From Vombatus ursinus (lineage: Eukaryota > Chordata > Mammalia > Diprotodontia > Vombatidae): a stretch of 64,000 nt of DNA. Positions 22,002-33,830 of the stretch are shown in pieces. The notes beneath the pieces are model-generated. The model was not told where the DNA came from and made no database searches. It saw only the letters and a program-made list of their open reading frames with translations. Position 1 is the first letter of the stretch, and each line of letters opens with the position of its first letter. The translations under genes were made by a program, and so were the position numbers. The stretch is taken from assembly GCF_900497805.2 (NCBI RefSeq), contig NW_020954588.1, positions 6,864,464 to 6,928,463 of the forward strand. Direction: 5' to 3'.

Positions 22002-25000
22002 GTAATTGTGGTGTCAGTAGTTGGTTATTCACATCTGGCTTTTCATTTGAAATTGGTGTATTAGTATATGACCATTAAAGTTTAAAAGGGCCTCTTTATA
22101 AGAATGTAGATTTATAGTAGGTTTGTACCTTGGTACCAAGTAATTCGTATCTAGGAACTAGGGTGTTTTTGTTTTCTTGGGATTTTTTTAGTTGTTTTTG
22201 GGGGGGGTCAGGGCAGTGGGGAATTGACTATACACGTTAGGCTGGTCAGCATTGTGGGTAGAGTGCTGGGCCTGGAGATGACAGCTGGGTTCAAATTTGA
22301 CTTCAGACGCTAGCTGTGTGGCCTAGGACAAGTCACTGTTAACATCTCTGTTTCAGTTTCCTCAGCTGCAAAACAGGGGTGATAGCAGCCAACCTCCCAG
22401 AGTTGTTGTGAGGGGGAACAATGAGATAATATTTAGAAGCATTTGGCCCAGCGCCTGGCACACAGGAAGCTCTTAATATATGTTTCTTCCCTTCCTTCTT
22501 TCCTATTAACCACAGTATGTTATAGGCCAGGCTTTTTTCAACCTTTGAAGGAACTCCTAAGAAAAAATTAGTATGGCTTGGTATTACTTTTCATGATTGG
22601 TATTGATTTCCAGGTATTATGACAAAACACATCCCGATTCCTTCACGGAATCAATTAGAAACTAATATTGAAAGATCTAATTAAGCTAAAATGAGTGTGT
22701 GGGGGGAGCATTCTTTTTTTAAATCTGAACTCCCAGCTCCCCCAACAAGCAAGACAACTAGTTAGTGATTAATTCTTTTGTAACGATCATCTCCCAGTTA
22801 ACTGCCTGGGGCATTTAAGTTACACATGGTTACACAGAGCTGTCATGTGTCTGAGATGGGCCCACCCAACTCTCTTCCTCACTGATGGCATGGCTGCCTG
22901 CTAGACTGAGTCAGGAGGTTCAGAAATTAACCATGTCATCTGAAAATGACCCGGGTGCCATTATTACAGTCAGAAGTCAGACTGCCGTAACGACAGTGAG
23001 CTGGACGGACACAAGCTGTTAAGAAGGCCCTGGTTGTGCTCTGGCCATCTGGGCTTTCAGAGATAGAACTGACTGACCGTGAAATTGGTGATTAAACTTT
23101 ACTTCCACATTCAGTTTATGGGAAACGATTATTCAAGCAACTTGTGATTACCAACTTTTAAAAATTACCAATACGTGTTACCTTATAAGATTGTAGTTTC
23201 GTTGAGATTAATCTTTCAGCCTCATCCCAGCCTACTAAATTGTGTTCTTTCATATGTTAGTAAATAATTTATGGTATCCTTGTACAGAGCCAGGCGATAA
23301 AAATCTCAATATGAAGAATACAGCATAAAGTTGTATCAATAAATACAATGCTGATACCTGTATTGACAGTTGCAAATGCCCTGTATGGGGAGAGTCAAGG
23401 GATTCTAGTTAGTTCTAAGTTGATGCGGGGGGAGAGGGAGCATATGTAAGGGGCCTTTGAATTTTTCCTAATTCCTAATTAAAATTCCTAGGTGAAATGT
23501 GATTTTTAATGTTTTGACTTTGCAGGGCTTACAATTGTCCCAAAACCACATGGTGCGTTGGAGTTTTCTCTCAACGTCTCTAAACCTTCATCCTATGAAA
23601 ACCATATTACCAGCATCACAAACTTTTTAAGAGGTGAGATTGTTTTCTTATGAGTACTTTTTTTTTGAAAAGTGATTGATTCAAATTTGATTCCTAACAG
23701 AGAGGAAAATGTGTATGTTATACTCCAATTTCGATTTAAGGAAATAGAACAAGTAGCAAAATGGTGCTTTGCTAATCATTCTGACTCACCAGTATGCTTT
23801 AGACAGATACAGAACATATAAGGAGGCCTAATTGTCAAGAATAGTTAATTGGATTTTTCTGTCTTTTAGAGTAAATTGTATTATCTTTCTTGGCAGTTCT
23901 CTTTGGAAGAACATGGATGAGTGAACCCATATTAATTAAAGTAGGGATTCTGATTATTTAAGAGCTCCATATGGGAGCAAATAAAGTTTGTCTGGCTGGC
24001 TTTAAAAAGAAGGAGAAGATTGCAAAGATTTTCTTTTAGGCTGTGGGACTATTTCTTGAAATTAAATAGTCTTTCTGCTATTAAGACCACTGTAGAAGAC
24101 CAAGCCCAATTTTTTAGTGCTTTCATCTATCTTCTAGACCAGTGTTTTTCAACTATTGTTCAGCTCATTCATAACTCTTTGTTTGTTATCCTAACCTCGA
24201 ATAAAAGATGGGTGGTGGGGATGTGAGTGATTACATTCACAAAGCATTTTCAGTTATCCTTCATTGCCACTTGGCCAAAGATACACAAAGAAGTGCGAAT
24301 CTAGCATTCAAATCTTGATGGAGTCAACCAATCAACCACTGAGCATTTATTAAGTGCCTTCTGTGTCCTGGGGGGGAGAGAGAGAGAGAGAGAGTGAGTG
24401 TGTGTGTGTGTGCGTGTGCGTGTGCTTTTATTCCCTAATTGCGCACACGTATGAACATACATATACATACTTACAGAAAAGATATACAAGGTAGTTAAAA
24501 GGGAATTTGGGAGGGGGTGGTACTAGCAATTGCTAGATAAGGAAAAGCCTCATGTGTGTGGTTCTCAATGTAGAATTATGATCATGAAAATTTGGTGTTT
24601 AATGCCTTGAATATTTTTTTAGATCAGGGGTTTTTAACCTGGAGTACATGGGGAAAACCCCCAAAGGATTGCTGGATTTCAGGGGGTCTTTGAACTTTGA
24701 TGAAAAAAATGACTTAAAGAAGTCATTTCAGTATAATTGGTTTCATTTATAATCCTCTATATTTCATTTTATGCATTTAAAAACATTCTAAGAAGGGGTC
24801 TGTATGGGTCAGGAGGCGATGGTACCATATCAAAAAAAGATTGAAGAAGCCTGTTTTTTTTAGGTAGTGGGTTAGAACTAATGATTAGAATAGCTTCCTT
24901 TCTTTAAAGATGGTGACTTGTAAAAATGACTTAATTTTTACCATCTAGTTAAATATTTTACTAATTTTACCCTAATGGGGGTATAACTTTTCCTCATATT

Positions 25001-28000
25001 ACTCATCTTAAATATTTGTCTTCTTGTTTTCACTAATTTTGTTTCTGTCTGCCTATTTTTAAAATTGCAAATAGACTTTTGGTGGGTTTGGACTGAAAAG
25101 CAGTTAATGTTAATGTCACTCAGTCCATACAAAATAAATGTTGTCCAACATAAATGTAACATATACACCTAGGGTGAAAAATTGTCTTACTCATGTGTTA
25201 AATAAAGCTTTTTCATCCAGTGTCAGATTTCTCTCTTCTCCATCCCCATTTCTATTCTTTGGAATTTGACAAAACTCTTTTCAGAAGGTTTTGTGGATCA
25301 TAAAGCCCTCTAAAAGTTAGGAGTTTTCATGGAAGTCAGACTCAAAATGAAGCAATACTTTTAATGAAACAACACAAGGAGGTCTCTTTGCTCAGCCTTT
25401 GTTCCCTAAAACCTAAATTTTTGGAAAGTCAGCAGTTGTTGGAGGAAAAATCGGTATTTATCAAATGTTTCTGTGCAGGAAGAATACTAAGTATTAGGCT
25501 CTGTGGAAGATACAGAGGTGCACAGCCTAATGTATTATCTTCCCTCTGAATCTGTTAGATGAGTAAAGTCTTGCAAACTTGGCATGTTTGTTGGGCTGGC
25601 CATTAAGAACTTAGTAAATGTCTTGCTGCTCCTTCTCTTACCTAACAGAGGCCACTGATAGCAGTTTTGTGAAGAGCAATCTAGAAAGGGGGAAATTAAG
25701 AAATGGCTTTCTTAATTAATGAAATGCTGACTTGGAGATTACCTGAGAATAAAGTGAATCTGTGCAAAATATACAGATTATAATTGGCATGGACCCCATT
25801 TTCACTATGACAATTTATGTGGCTAGGCGGAGAAATCTAGAGCTGATCCCAGTGCTATCATTGACGCTAAAGTCAATTAACATGTCATGTCATTATTGGA
25901 CATCAATTTAAAAATGACTACTTATTTGATCCCTGGAAGGAACAGTTTTAAAAAAGGTAAGATTAGTACCAGCATGATAAGAGTAATGAGTTAGTGTTGA
26001 GATTTGTCTTTTGAAATCTCTTCACTAAAATCATACATATATCTATTTATCTTTGGACAGTTCTAGATTGATGTACAAATAATAAATGGTTATTTCTTTT
26101 TATCCCATAAGCATATGAAAGCCAAAGACAAGAATTTCACATACACTGTCGTAACGGAACGATTTTTGAACAGGATGATGTGTCTCCTAAAAAGGCTTGT
26201 AGATTTCCTCTTGAGACCCTTGAGACCTGCTCTGGATTGAAAGACGAGTCTTACGGCTATTATGAAGGAAATCCTTGTATTTTTGTGAAAATGAATAGAG
26301 TAAGTACATGCTGGGGGCTGGGGGCATCAACGATGAATGGGATTCTGTCCAAAATTAAGTGAAATTTTGCTTGAGTTAGCTGATTTAGGGGGGCAAATGG
26401 GTGATTCTTAAATGAAGTGATAAACAGATATAGGAAAACAATTGTTTTGCAAGTTAGTAATGTGGATTTCTATTTTTTTTTACATAGTTGCTAGGTTATT
26501 TTGATTAAATTATTCTATAAACTAAACTGATAGGCTACATTATTTTAATACTTTCATGAATTTACTTTATACCAGTCAAATTAAAGTCAAATGATAAATT
26601 CTTTGTTTAAATTACAATGTGAATCCATTCAGATATTTTTGTATTATTTAATAACACGATCCATGTGTGATTCTGAGTGCGCCCCAGGCAGCATCTTATT
26701 CTGATCAGCTGGAGAAACGTGGTTAACATTAAGGCCGTAGCTGCTGTGGACTGCAGCAGGGTCACATGATCCTTATTAGCGATCTGGACAGTGACACCGC
26801 AGTGTTTGGTTTCTTTGCTCACTACAGTGAATTGGGCACAACCCTCAAAAGCCAGCGGTTGTGTTCACTTGAAAACAACGGCAGCACCAGAGAGTAGCTT
26901 CTGTTAGGTCTATGTTGAGTCTCCTGTTCAAAGGCTGTTGGAAATTTCTTGATGTAAGCTAAACTTTTTTCAAAGTGTTCAGTTAGTGATTTTGAGGAAT
27001 AAGTCATTTGGGGAGCACTCTGCTAATTTGGTAATTGTTTATCAGGATTACCCAGGCGGCAAAGCCTTTTACTTCTTGTGAGTGATGGAAACTGGGTGTG
27101 CATCAAGAGCACGTTCAGGGTTGGGCAGCAGTGATGTCAGATTCCAGAACATCCTTGCCACTTAATGAAAATGATCTGTCTTTGTTGTATTTTTATTTGT
27201 CTTGTTAAACATTTCCCTTTTGCTTTTAGTCTGGTTCAGGCTGTCCTCAGAAGTGTTGGGGATTCCTGAGTTACCTGAATTTATAGGTGAAACAGATGTA
27301 CCTGATTGGCAGACACTTAAGGTTTTCTAGGAGGTGGCAAAACAGCAAGCAGAAATAAGGAAAGAGGCCTGGACAAGAGTAAAAATTGTTTATGAATGAT
27401 TTCAGAATGTGGTGTGGTAGGTCCCCCTCTTAACATGACTTAATGTCAGCTTGTCCCCCAGCATCAGCGTATAAAAGGGTTCCATTTTATTGGGGAAAAC
27501 AAGGTGAAATCATTTTTCTATATGATATGAAAAATAATCATGTTTTCTTAACCTTAGATAATTGGATTAAGGCCTCAAGGAGAACCCAGGATAGCATGTG
27601 CAGTTAAGGTTAGTATCATTTTGAAAACAAATGTTTGAATTTTCATAGAAATAGATCTCAAATCTGAAAAATGTCTGTCTTTTTAGTTTGCTGCTTAGAG
27701 AATAGTATGCCACTAAATTAATCCCTTAGTGATAAGAAAGGCCCAGCGGCCCAGTGGCCAGAGCCTGATATAGGGAGCCAAAGTTTTGCCCAGACCCTGG
27801 CTTGGTTCATTGCCCATGGGAGCAGGCAGCTTCATGCCTCAGCCTCAGGACCTCCTCTGTAAAATGAGGGTGTCAGAGGGCCCTTTGAGCTCCAGCTTCA
27901 CGTGCCTGGGAACTCAAATGAGTTTGCTTTCCCAGGTTCATGCAGACATTGCCTTTAGTTGATTGTGTGCATTACAGTGGCTGACATAGTTGTTTTCCTT

Positions 28001-30605
28001 CCTCACAGACTTTTAGTTTTAGTAAAATTAATTACATAATTTTAATATCATAACCCGTTTTATTTTTTTCTTCATGCTGCAAATCCAACTTAAATATATC
28101 AATAATGGGTAAGAGTTTCTTAGAGAAACTGGTTTAGTTGTAAAATTTTCCCAAATCAGATTATTGACAAATGTTATCATCAGAAGTGCCGAGTGTCAGT
28201 TGACCTCTGAGTTTACATTAGAAAAGTCTCTCTAGTGAATTGAGTGTGGCTCAGGTCAGTGCCTTTTCTCCCCTCTAAAAAAAGAGCTGGGTAAAAGTAG
28301 CAGAAATTGTACTGTGAGTTATGGTATAGTGTGGAAAATTTGTTAAGATTCTCATGCAACAACGTTGGTATGTTTGGACTCTGGTCATATTGCTGAACAA
28401 AATACTTCTATTGTAAAACTTAAATCTTTGATTAATGGTAAAAATGTTTGAGGGAAATTGATTTATTGAGAAAGGGGGCTCAAATGTAGCTGGTTTATGC
28501 AACAAAAAGTCATAGGATGCAGACAAATGTATTTCTTCACAGCTTCCAATGTTCCGTTGACTAAATAAAGCTTTTGTCAGTATAGATTCTGGGTCTTGAT
28601 TATTGAAATTCTTTCCTGTGGGGTTTTCTAACTGATTATTTAGGGGTAGAGATGAAAGATTAATGCTGCTTTCCCCACCCCAATTATCACCACACGTATA
28701 CTTCCTTGTGCAGCCATCAAAAAGTTGGGATGCCAATGGGTAAGGTTACTTTTTTTTTTTTTTTTTAAAGCCAGTCCTTAAGTATTGTTATATGGTGTGT
28801 GCCTTGGTTAATCCAAACATTTGGATTGGTGAATAGTAGCTTTGTTGTCGTTTATAAAACAATCATTGCATTCTAGATTTGTTATCTATTTAGAAAGTCA
28901 TGAATATGGTGGCTCTTACATGTATTGATATGGAGCATCTCCAGCTCACCCCCTCACACAGTACATAATCATTCTATACAAATCACTCTGATATAATCAT
29001 TAGGATTAGGCCACATTAGAGAGAACACAAGCAGATAATGAGCATGAGAGATAGGAAAAAAACATGACTGTATTAGATTTTGGATGTTCATCTGATGCAG
29101 GATCCATGGACTTGGTGGGGGAGGTGTCTGTCCATCCCCATCCATAAAATAAGCGTTCAAGTCTTATTTGAGTTATCCCATCAAAGATACAATATTTAAT
29201 TTAGTTTAGATATACTTTAAGATAGCTAAGATTTTTACTACTTAGAGCAAATTCCACTGTTCCAAGTTCTGTCTCTTGGTTTAATGTATCCATGTCAGCA
29301 AAGCGGACCCCCAGCAGACCTGCTGCCTTCCGGTGCCATTGTGGCAATAGCAAAGTATGAATATAATTAGACTAGTTAATCTGTTCTGTAGTAGAGTACA
29401 TCAGTGACCACAATTGTTGTAATTTGTGTGGTTTCCATTGTAAACCTTGACTTCATAATAGTAGGAAAAGTGGCAAGTCTTTTCATCAGCATTGCCATTT
29501 CCCCTATACTATGAATAATTGAAATTTCTTTCATAGTATATACTTATAATTTCACTTGTTAAAAGTGTTTTTTTGTATGTGTGTATGTGTGTGTTTTAAA
29601 TTTTAGGAAGGAAAAGATGTAAAGCTAGTAACTTTCCCCCAAAATGGAAATCTTGACTTAATGTATTATCCATACTACGGGAAAAAGTTGCATGTAAGTA
29701 CGCTTGGGTTTTTAGCTCTCTTGACCTTTATAGCATGTTAAATATGGCTCTTTCTCAAAATTCATTAGAGTAGATTTGTGTTATGTAAATTCTGTTCTGT
29801 CCTTTATTTCTGTTATAAAACTCTAGCTATAGCTTCATGTTCCCATGAGGAAAGGGTTAATGTAGTAATTAGGCTTAGGATCAGGGGTATATGTTTTATA
29901 GTAGGAGAACTTTGGGACCATTTTTTATTTGGGGAATCTCTCCTCTGTGGTTGCACCCAAATACATCCCACCCTTTGCTAGAGCATCACCATTTTCTTTT
30001 ATCTCTGGGGTCACAGACTCTTAAAATTTCCCCATCTTGGTATAAAAGAGCCAAGTTAGGGTATCGTACCTGACCAGCAGGTTCTGCTCCGTAATGGAGT
30101 CCTTACTCCAGCGTGATCATGGGCCCTGACAGGCTTTCCACAAGTACAGATTGGGGGGGGAGTATATCCCTAAAATGAGGAAGGAAGTGGATTTAAATCT
30201 AGCTCTGTCACATAGTATACCTCCATGTGTGTCCTTGGTCAGCTCTCTTTGGGCCTGACTTTACTCCTGTCAAACGAGAGCACCGAATAGACAGCCAGCC
30301 ACTAAGGTCTCTTACCGTTAACGAACAATCAGCACACTGTAGCGTGAACCTTTGCTTCTCCATTTCATTTACTTTCCTATTCCCTTGTCCTTTGTCCTTC
30401 TCCATATGCCAGTTATTACTTTATTCTCTTTATTTGCTAGGTGGGCTATCTACAGCCATTAGTTGCTGTCCAGGTCATGTTTCTGACCCACAAACAAGAA
30501 GTGACAATAGAGTGCAAGGTTGAAGGGTCACCCAATCTAAGAAACGAGGACGATCGTGACAAGTTCTTGGGACGAGTTGCCTTCAAAATCTCACTGACTC
30601 AGTAG
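21873..30605 (+). CDS. ATP1B3: Na+/K+-ATPase subunit beta-3, exons 2-7 (partial gene)
   Basis: Joining 21873-22001, 23526-23633, 26112-26299, 27558-27608, 29607-29693 and 30441-30605 gives 242 residues that align end to end with mammalian ATP1B3 from its first membrane residues to the stop. With the roughly 36 missing exon 1 residues it would be about 278 aa; human is 279. The beta subunit is a single-pass type II membrane glycoprotein that folds, delivers and tunes the Na+/K+-pumping alpha subunit at the plasma membrane. Visible hallmarks are the membrane helix with [14 protein letters not shown], six ectodomain cysteines for three disulfides (four in exon 4, one each in exons 5 and 7) and the family signature [15 protein letters not shown]. 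Intron phases are 1,1,0,0,0 after exons 2-6. The ectodomain is clearly diverged from human, as is usual for this fast-evolving isoform. Exon 1 and the promoter were not found in the window. ATP1B1 and ATP1B2 fit less well. Confidence 0.95.
22240..22495 (+). mobile_element. MIR/MAR1-type CORE-SINE in ATP1B3 intron 2
   Basis: Head gtagagtgctgggcctggag, B-box-like gggttcaaat, CORE gtttcagtttcctcagctgc and gagttgttgtgaggggg, tail cctggcacacaggaagctct. Complete order and moderate divergence. Confidence 0.8.
22500..23525 (+). other. ATP1B3 intron 2, repeat-poor part
   Basis: No repeat or RNA gene that I can support. It ends in the acceptor tract of exon 3. Confidence 0.5.
23526..23633 (+). CDS. 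ATP1B3: ATP1B3 exon 3 (proximal ectodomain)
   Basis: The acceptor is gactttgcag and the donor is gtgaga at 23634. The 108 bases encode the stretch starting [20 protein letters not shown], collinear with human GLMVFPKPVTALEYTFSRSD. An NVS sequon is present here where human has none. The exon is flanked by phase 1 introns. Confidence 0.92.
24310..24426. repeat. L2 3' tail fused to a GA/GT microsatellite
   Basis: The L2-terminus phrase gagcatttattaagtgcctt is followed by a (GA)n(TG)n tract at 24371-24426. Located in ATP1B3 intron 3. Confidence 0.65.
24615..24860 (+). mobile_element. hAT-Charlie-like non-autonomous element
   Basis: The left end caggggtttttaacctggag and the right end with gattgaagaagcctg fit terminal repeats of the class CAGGGGTTCTTAACC. 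Inside are atttcagggggtctttgaac and tatgcatttaaaaacattct, as in mammalian hAT miniature elements. The same family in the opposite orientation hosts the L1 at 59.6 kb. Confidence 0.6.
24865..26111 (+). other. ATP1B3 intron 3, remaining part
   Basis: AT-rich. A short L2-tail-like trace lies at 25445-25540. Nothing else is supported. Confidence 0.45.
26112..26299 (+). CDS. ATP1B3: ATP1B3 exon 4 (disulfide-rich ectodomain)
   Basis: The acceptor is tatcccataag and the donor is gtaagt at 26300. The 188 bases hold four of the six conserved cysteines, in HCRNGT, KKACRF, LETCSG and GNPCIF, and end in VKMNR as in human. The human NLT sequon before the first cysteine is absent. A new NGT sequon follows that cysteine instead. 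The exon ends in phase 0. Confidence 0.95.
26300..27557 (+). other. ATP1B3 intron 4
   Basis: No repeat that I can name. The minus strand at 26607-27007 has two consecutive open frames of 61 and 71 codons with protein-like composition, but no family could be assigned (see findings). Confidence 0.45.
27558..27608 (+). CDS. ATP1B3: ATP1B3 exon 5
   Basis: This is a 51-base exon of 17 codons, [17 protein letters not shown], with acceptor ttaaccttag and donor gttagt. It matches human IIGLKPEGVPRIDCVSK and carries the fifth conserved cysteine. It is short but clear from the phase 0 boundaries on both sides. Confidence 0.93.
27735..27905 (+). mobile_element. Old MIR-type SINE in intron 5
   Basis: CORE-like order: cagaccctggcttggttcat, then cctcctctgtaaaatgaggg and gggccctttgagctccagct. 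Diverged. Confidence 0.5.
27910..29606 (+). other. ATP1B3 intron 5, repeat-poor
   Basis: AT-rich sequence with a T tract near 28750 and a short TG stretch before exon 6. The 153-codon minus-strand open frame at 28275-28736 shows no domain and is not treated as a gene. Confidence 0.45.
29607..29693 (+). CDS. ATP1B3: ATP1B3 exon 6 (beta-subunit signature)
   Basis: The acceptor is tttaaattttag and the donor is gtaagt at 29694. The 29 codons end in [11 protein letters not shown], the first half of the Na,K-ATPase beta signature. The second half ([11 protein letters not shown]) opens exon 7. A TG-rich stretch lies just upstream of the acceptor. Confidence 0.94.
29694..30440 (+). other. ATP1B3 intron 6
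   Basis: A weak MIR-like trace lies near 30180-30290 (atttaaatctagctctgtca). Otherwise nothing was seen. Confidence 0.45.
30441..30605 (+). CDS. ATP1B3: ATP1B3 exon 7 (terminal coding exon)
   Basis: The acceptor is tatttgctag. Fifty-four codons and a TAG stop encode [11 protein letters not shown] through [14 protein letters not shown]. The sixth conserved cysteine is in TIECKV. The human NNT glycosylation site is missing, together with two residues. The last residues are SLTQ, where human has TARA. The immunoglobulin-like fold is thereby completed. Confidence 0.94.
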   Translation: MGYLQPLVAVQVMFLTHKQEVTIECKVEGSPNLRNEDDRDKFLGRVAFKISLTQ

Positions 30606-31133
30606 TAGGAGTAGAACACCTCCACAAAGTAAACGTGTTGTCTGTCTTCATGTTGTATCGGCTGGACCTGCCATTCTAGAATTTGAAACCACCTTGGAGC
30701 AATTTAGGGTGGTACGTGACGTTTGGGGTAGCATAATAATGTGCTTCCAGATCGTAATGTTTAATGTTCTCAAAGTAACTGCCTTTTGCCTTTGCCTGCC
30801 CCGTTGGACCAGTGTGCAGACATAGACATGTCCTATTAGGGACCTGTAAATAGCTGATTCAGAACGTGTGATAATGGTGGTCTTGTCCTTTCTAATGTGG
30901 TTTTATCTCCAAGTGTCCATAAAGCTTAATGTGCTGTGCTCTGTAAATATTTTATTGATTTAACACTGGTTTAACTGTCATTATCTCAATGCCAACACAC
31001 CTTTAGGGATCAAATGATAAAAAAGGTACCTGACCAACCTAGAGTGGTTTATAACTGCAAGAATTGTGGTGCGTGGAGACACCTTAAGTCCTGTGTGTGA
31101 GGAGGGAGAGAAATAAAAGTGGATTTAAAAAGC
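30606..31133 (+). other. ATP1B3: ATP1B3 3' untranslated region
   Basis: About 0.5 kb of AT-rich sequence without recognisable repeats follows the stop and runs to a consensus polyadenylation signal. The length suits the short ATP1B3 mRNA. The end is inferred from the signal at 31112 and the GT-rich stretch after it. Confidence 0.75.
31112..31117 (+). terminator. Polyadenylation signal AATAAA of ATP1B3
   Basis: AATAAA lies within gagaaataaaagtgg. It is followed about 20-40 bases later by a GT-rich stretch (ggcggtgtggagtttgtg), the usual cleavage-stimulating element. Cleavage is expected near 31130-31135. Confidence 0.7.
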
Positions 31134-31464
31134 GGCGGTGTGGAGTTTGTGAAATTATTTTAAAAGGCTGGATTGGTCTGGATCCTGAGCACAAAAGAAG
31201 GTTTTAGAGTTTTAAAAAGGCAAGAAATGCCGGCATGGTGGGATTGAGCTTTACCGTCCGTAAGGTATAGAACATAGGACAGTTTTTCAAATGAGTATCA
31301 ACACGAGTGGCCTCTTTCAAATCGACGCGGTGTAGGTGACTGAACAAATCTTAATTTTTGAAATCCATGAACTTAACTGTCAACAGTGACGATCAGATCA
31401 GCATACAGAACAAGAAATAAAACGCTTAGCACTTAAAAAGAACTTAAGAGACGAGTAAATCAGC

Positions 31465-31575
31465 TGGTAAGCATTTATTAAGTGCCTACGATGTGCCAGG
31501 CACTGTGCTAAGTGCTAGGGAAAGACAAAAAGACAGTCCTTGCCCTCAAGGAGCTCACATTCTAATGAGGGAATT
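31465..31575 (-). mobile_element. L2 3' terminus, inverted
   Basis: gcatttattaagtgcctacg, caggcactgtgctaagtgct and aaggagctcacattctaatg form a clean reverse-complement L2 end only about 110 bases long. Confidence 0.75.
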
Positions 31576-31579
31576 ATGC

Positions 31580-32590
31580 CACCTTTGGTTTCATTTTTTT
31601 TCCCCTTTCTTTCATTAACATCTGTGTTGGCCTCCCCAAATCACCTTGTATGCTTCCTGTCTCTCTTTTAAAATCTCCTTATGAGCTCACCAGATATATC
31701 ATTTCCTAATAACAAAAGGAGAGAAGATAAAACATAACGAGCCTCTCCCTTTACAGTATTTTCTTCAGATTATAGTTTCCTAAATTAAAATTAAGGCATA
31801 AAAGACGGCCCATTGTCCGAAATCTCACCATCCCAATGAGTCGGTTATTCTGGGAAATGAAGTTTGGAGTTCTTTTCTGTTACTCCTCAGCCTCAGAAGA
31901 TTTTGTAATGGCTGCTCATTCCAAGTTAAAGGTATGACCCTTCCGCTAGGATTGCAGGGCTGTGTGTACATTGTGGTATCAAGCAAGGTAAACCGAGGAA
32001 CTATTGATAGTGCTTTTTCTGAAAGGGCAGCAAACTCCATAGCATTGTCCATAGAGTGGAGCCCCAGGCCCCTGCAGCCCCTCAGTTCACACGTGGATGG
32101 TTCTTCTGAGCCTATCAATTAGTTCACTATGGCCATTGGGGGAAAAAGTGGAAATACGCGTTCCTAGCTGATAGTGCCCACTGAACTAGGCCATACTCTA
32201 CTGCCTTTGGAGTTGTAATGGCGCACCAGGGCCCCAGCTGATAATTATGTGTTTGTGCTTATGTTCATTTGGGTTGGATGGGCAGTGAGACTTTAAGGGG
32301 TTTTTTCAGTAAATTCCTCCTAAAATGAACAGGCAAAGTGTTCTAGGTTTTGATGCTCTTCTGTGTGTTGGAGACCATGCTAGATATCTGAATTATTATA
32401 ATGTAAAAATGGACCAAGGGCTTTTCAAAAGCTGTTCTGTGATGTCACTGTAATATAGATGGATACTGTAGAGAGGAATTCACTTTTCAGTGAGTCCAGT
32501 AGGGCCGTATCAGGGACAAATAGAAACGGCTTGGACAGCCCATATTCACCTGGGCCAGAGGCTGTGCATGGGATAGCCAACCAGCCTTCC
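31580..32590. other. Unassigned sequence downstream of ATP1B3
   Basis: An open frame of 97 codons on the minus strand (31825-32118) has no domain. No repeat could be named. Confidence 0.4.
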
Positions 32591-32594
32591 TTCC

Positions 32595-33480
32595 TTTTTC
32601 AGATTTTCAGTTCCAAATGGTTTCCCTCCAGCCCCTCCCCCCATCAAGAAAGCAAGCAGTACAATACCCATTATATGTGAGAAGTCATGCAAAGCAGTTC
32701 CACATTAGCCATGTTGCAAAAAAAAAGAAAAAAGCCAGAGAAAGAAAGTGGGAAAAAATATGCTTCAGTCTGCATTCAGAGTTTATCGGTTTCCTCTCTC
32801 GAGGTGGATAGCATTTTTTATCCTGGGTCCTTTGGTCAGCTACTCTTGACGAGAGTAGCTAAGTCTTCCACAGTTGATCAGTGTTACTGTTACTGTGTAC
32901 ACTGTTCTCCTGGGTCTGCTCACTTCACTGCATCAGTTCATTTAAGACTCCCTAGGTTTTTCTGAAACCATCCCCCTTATCATTTCCTATAGCACGGTAT
33001 TCTATCACAACCATATACCACAACTTGTCCAGCCATTCCCCAATTGATGAGCATCCTTTCATATCCAATTCTTTGCCACCGCAGAAAGAGCTGCTATAAA
33101 TATTTTTGAACATAGAGGTCCTTCTCCTTTTTTCTTTGCTTTCTTTGGAATACAGACCAAGTAGTGGTATTGCTGGATCAAGGGTATGCCCGGTTTTATA
33201 GCCCGAAGGGCATAGTTCCAAATTGCTCTCCAGAATGGTTGGATCATTTCACAACTCCACCAACAATGCATTAGTGTCATAATTTTTCCATATCCCTTCC
33301 AATATTTGCCATTTTCCTTTTCCATTATGTTAGCCAATTTAATAGGTGTGAGGTGGTACTTCAGGGTTTTTGTAAATTTGCATTTCTCTATTAGTGATGT
33401 AGAACATTTCTCATATGCCTGTTTATAGCTTTGATTTTTTTTCTTCTGAAAACTACCTGTTCATCTCTTTTGACTGTTTC
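32595..33480 (-). mobile_element. L1 LINE 3' UTR and ORF2 C-terminus, inverted
   Basis: The minus strand at 33059-33337 encodes the L1 ORF2p C-terminal signature: GKIMTLMHCWWSCEMIQPFW and, further on, SKIFIAALSAVAKNW. The plus strand left of it is reverse-complement 3' UTR. About 0.9 kb, with no ORF1. Confidence 0.85.
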
Positions 33481-33484
33481 TCAA

Positions 33485-33830
33485 TTAGGGAATGACAGCC
33501 AGGCTTTTCTAAAACATTCTACAGTGGACTACATTTTCACCATCATACAATTCATGGAAGGAATACAAGATCCCACTGGGTTTATAGTTTGTTGACTTCA
33601 CAAAAGTATTCAGAAGAGCAAAACCCCTTAAAAGGTCCCTTCCCATAAGGTGTTTCCCATGCACATCACTATTATACAAGAATCCTTGGGAGTTTTAGCA
33701 ATAGAGAGAAACTTATTGTGTGACCTTATCACAAGGAAGACACTCAGTAAAGTGGTCTGTCACCATCGGGGAGGATATTGTGACTCCACATCGATTGGGA
33801 GACCCTCCAGGTTAAGTGCTGATTGAGTCA
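33485..33830 (+). mobile_element. RTE-type LINE reverse transcriptase fragment
   Basis: Plus-strand frames give HSTVDYIFTIIQFMEG, then FVDFTKVF, then VTIGEDIVTPHRL. These match in order the RTE-clade RT pieces ST-DHI-T--Q-IE, FVDYEKAFDSV and GVRQGDTISPKLF. The frame is broken. It lies between two L1 pieces of opposite orientation. The family call rests on these short motifs only. Confidence 0.5.

Noticed and set aside
28275-28736. Longest open frame in the window, 153 codons on the minus strand, inside ATP1B3 intron 5
   Set aside because: No domain, signal or family resemblance, AT-rich composition, and no splice or promoter context. Such a length can occur by chance in 64 kb.
31825-32118. 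97-codon minus-strand frame downstream of ATP1B3 with a TTTCCCAGAAT motif
   Set aside because: The motif resembles a promoter element, but alone it is weak, and the frame has no domain and no nearby gene start.
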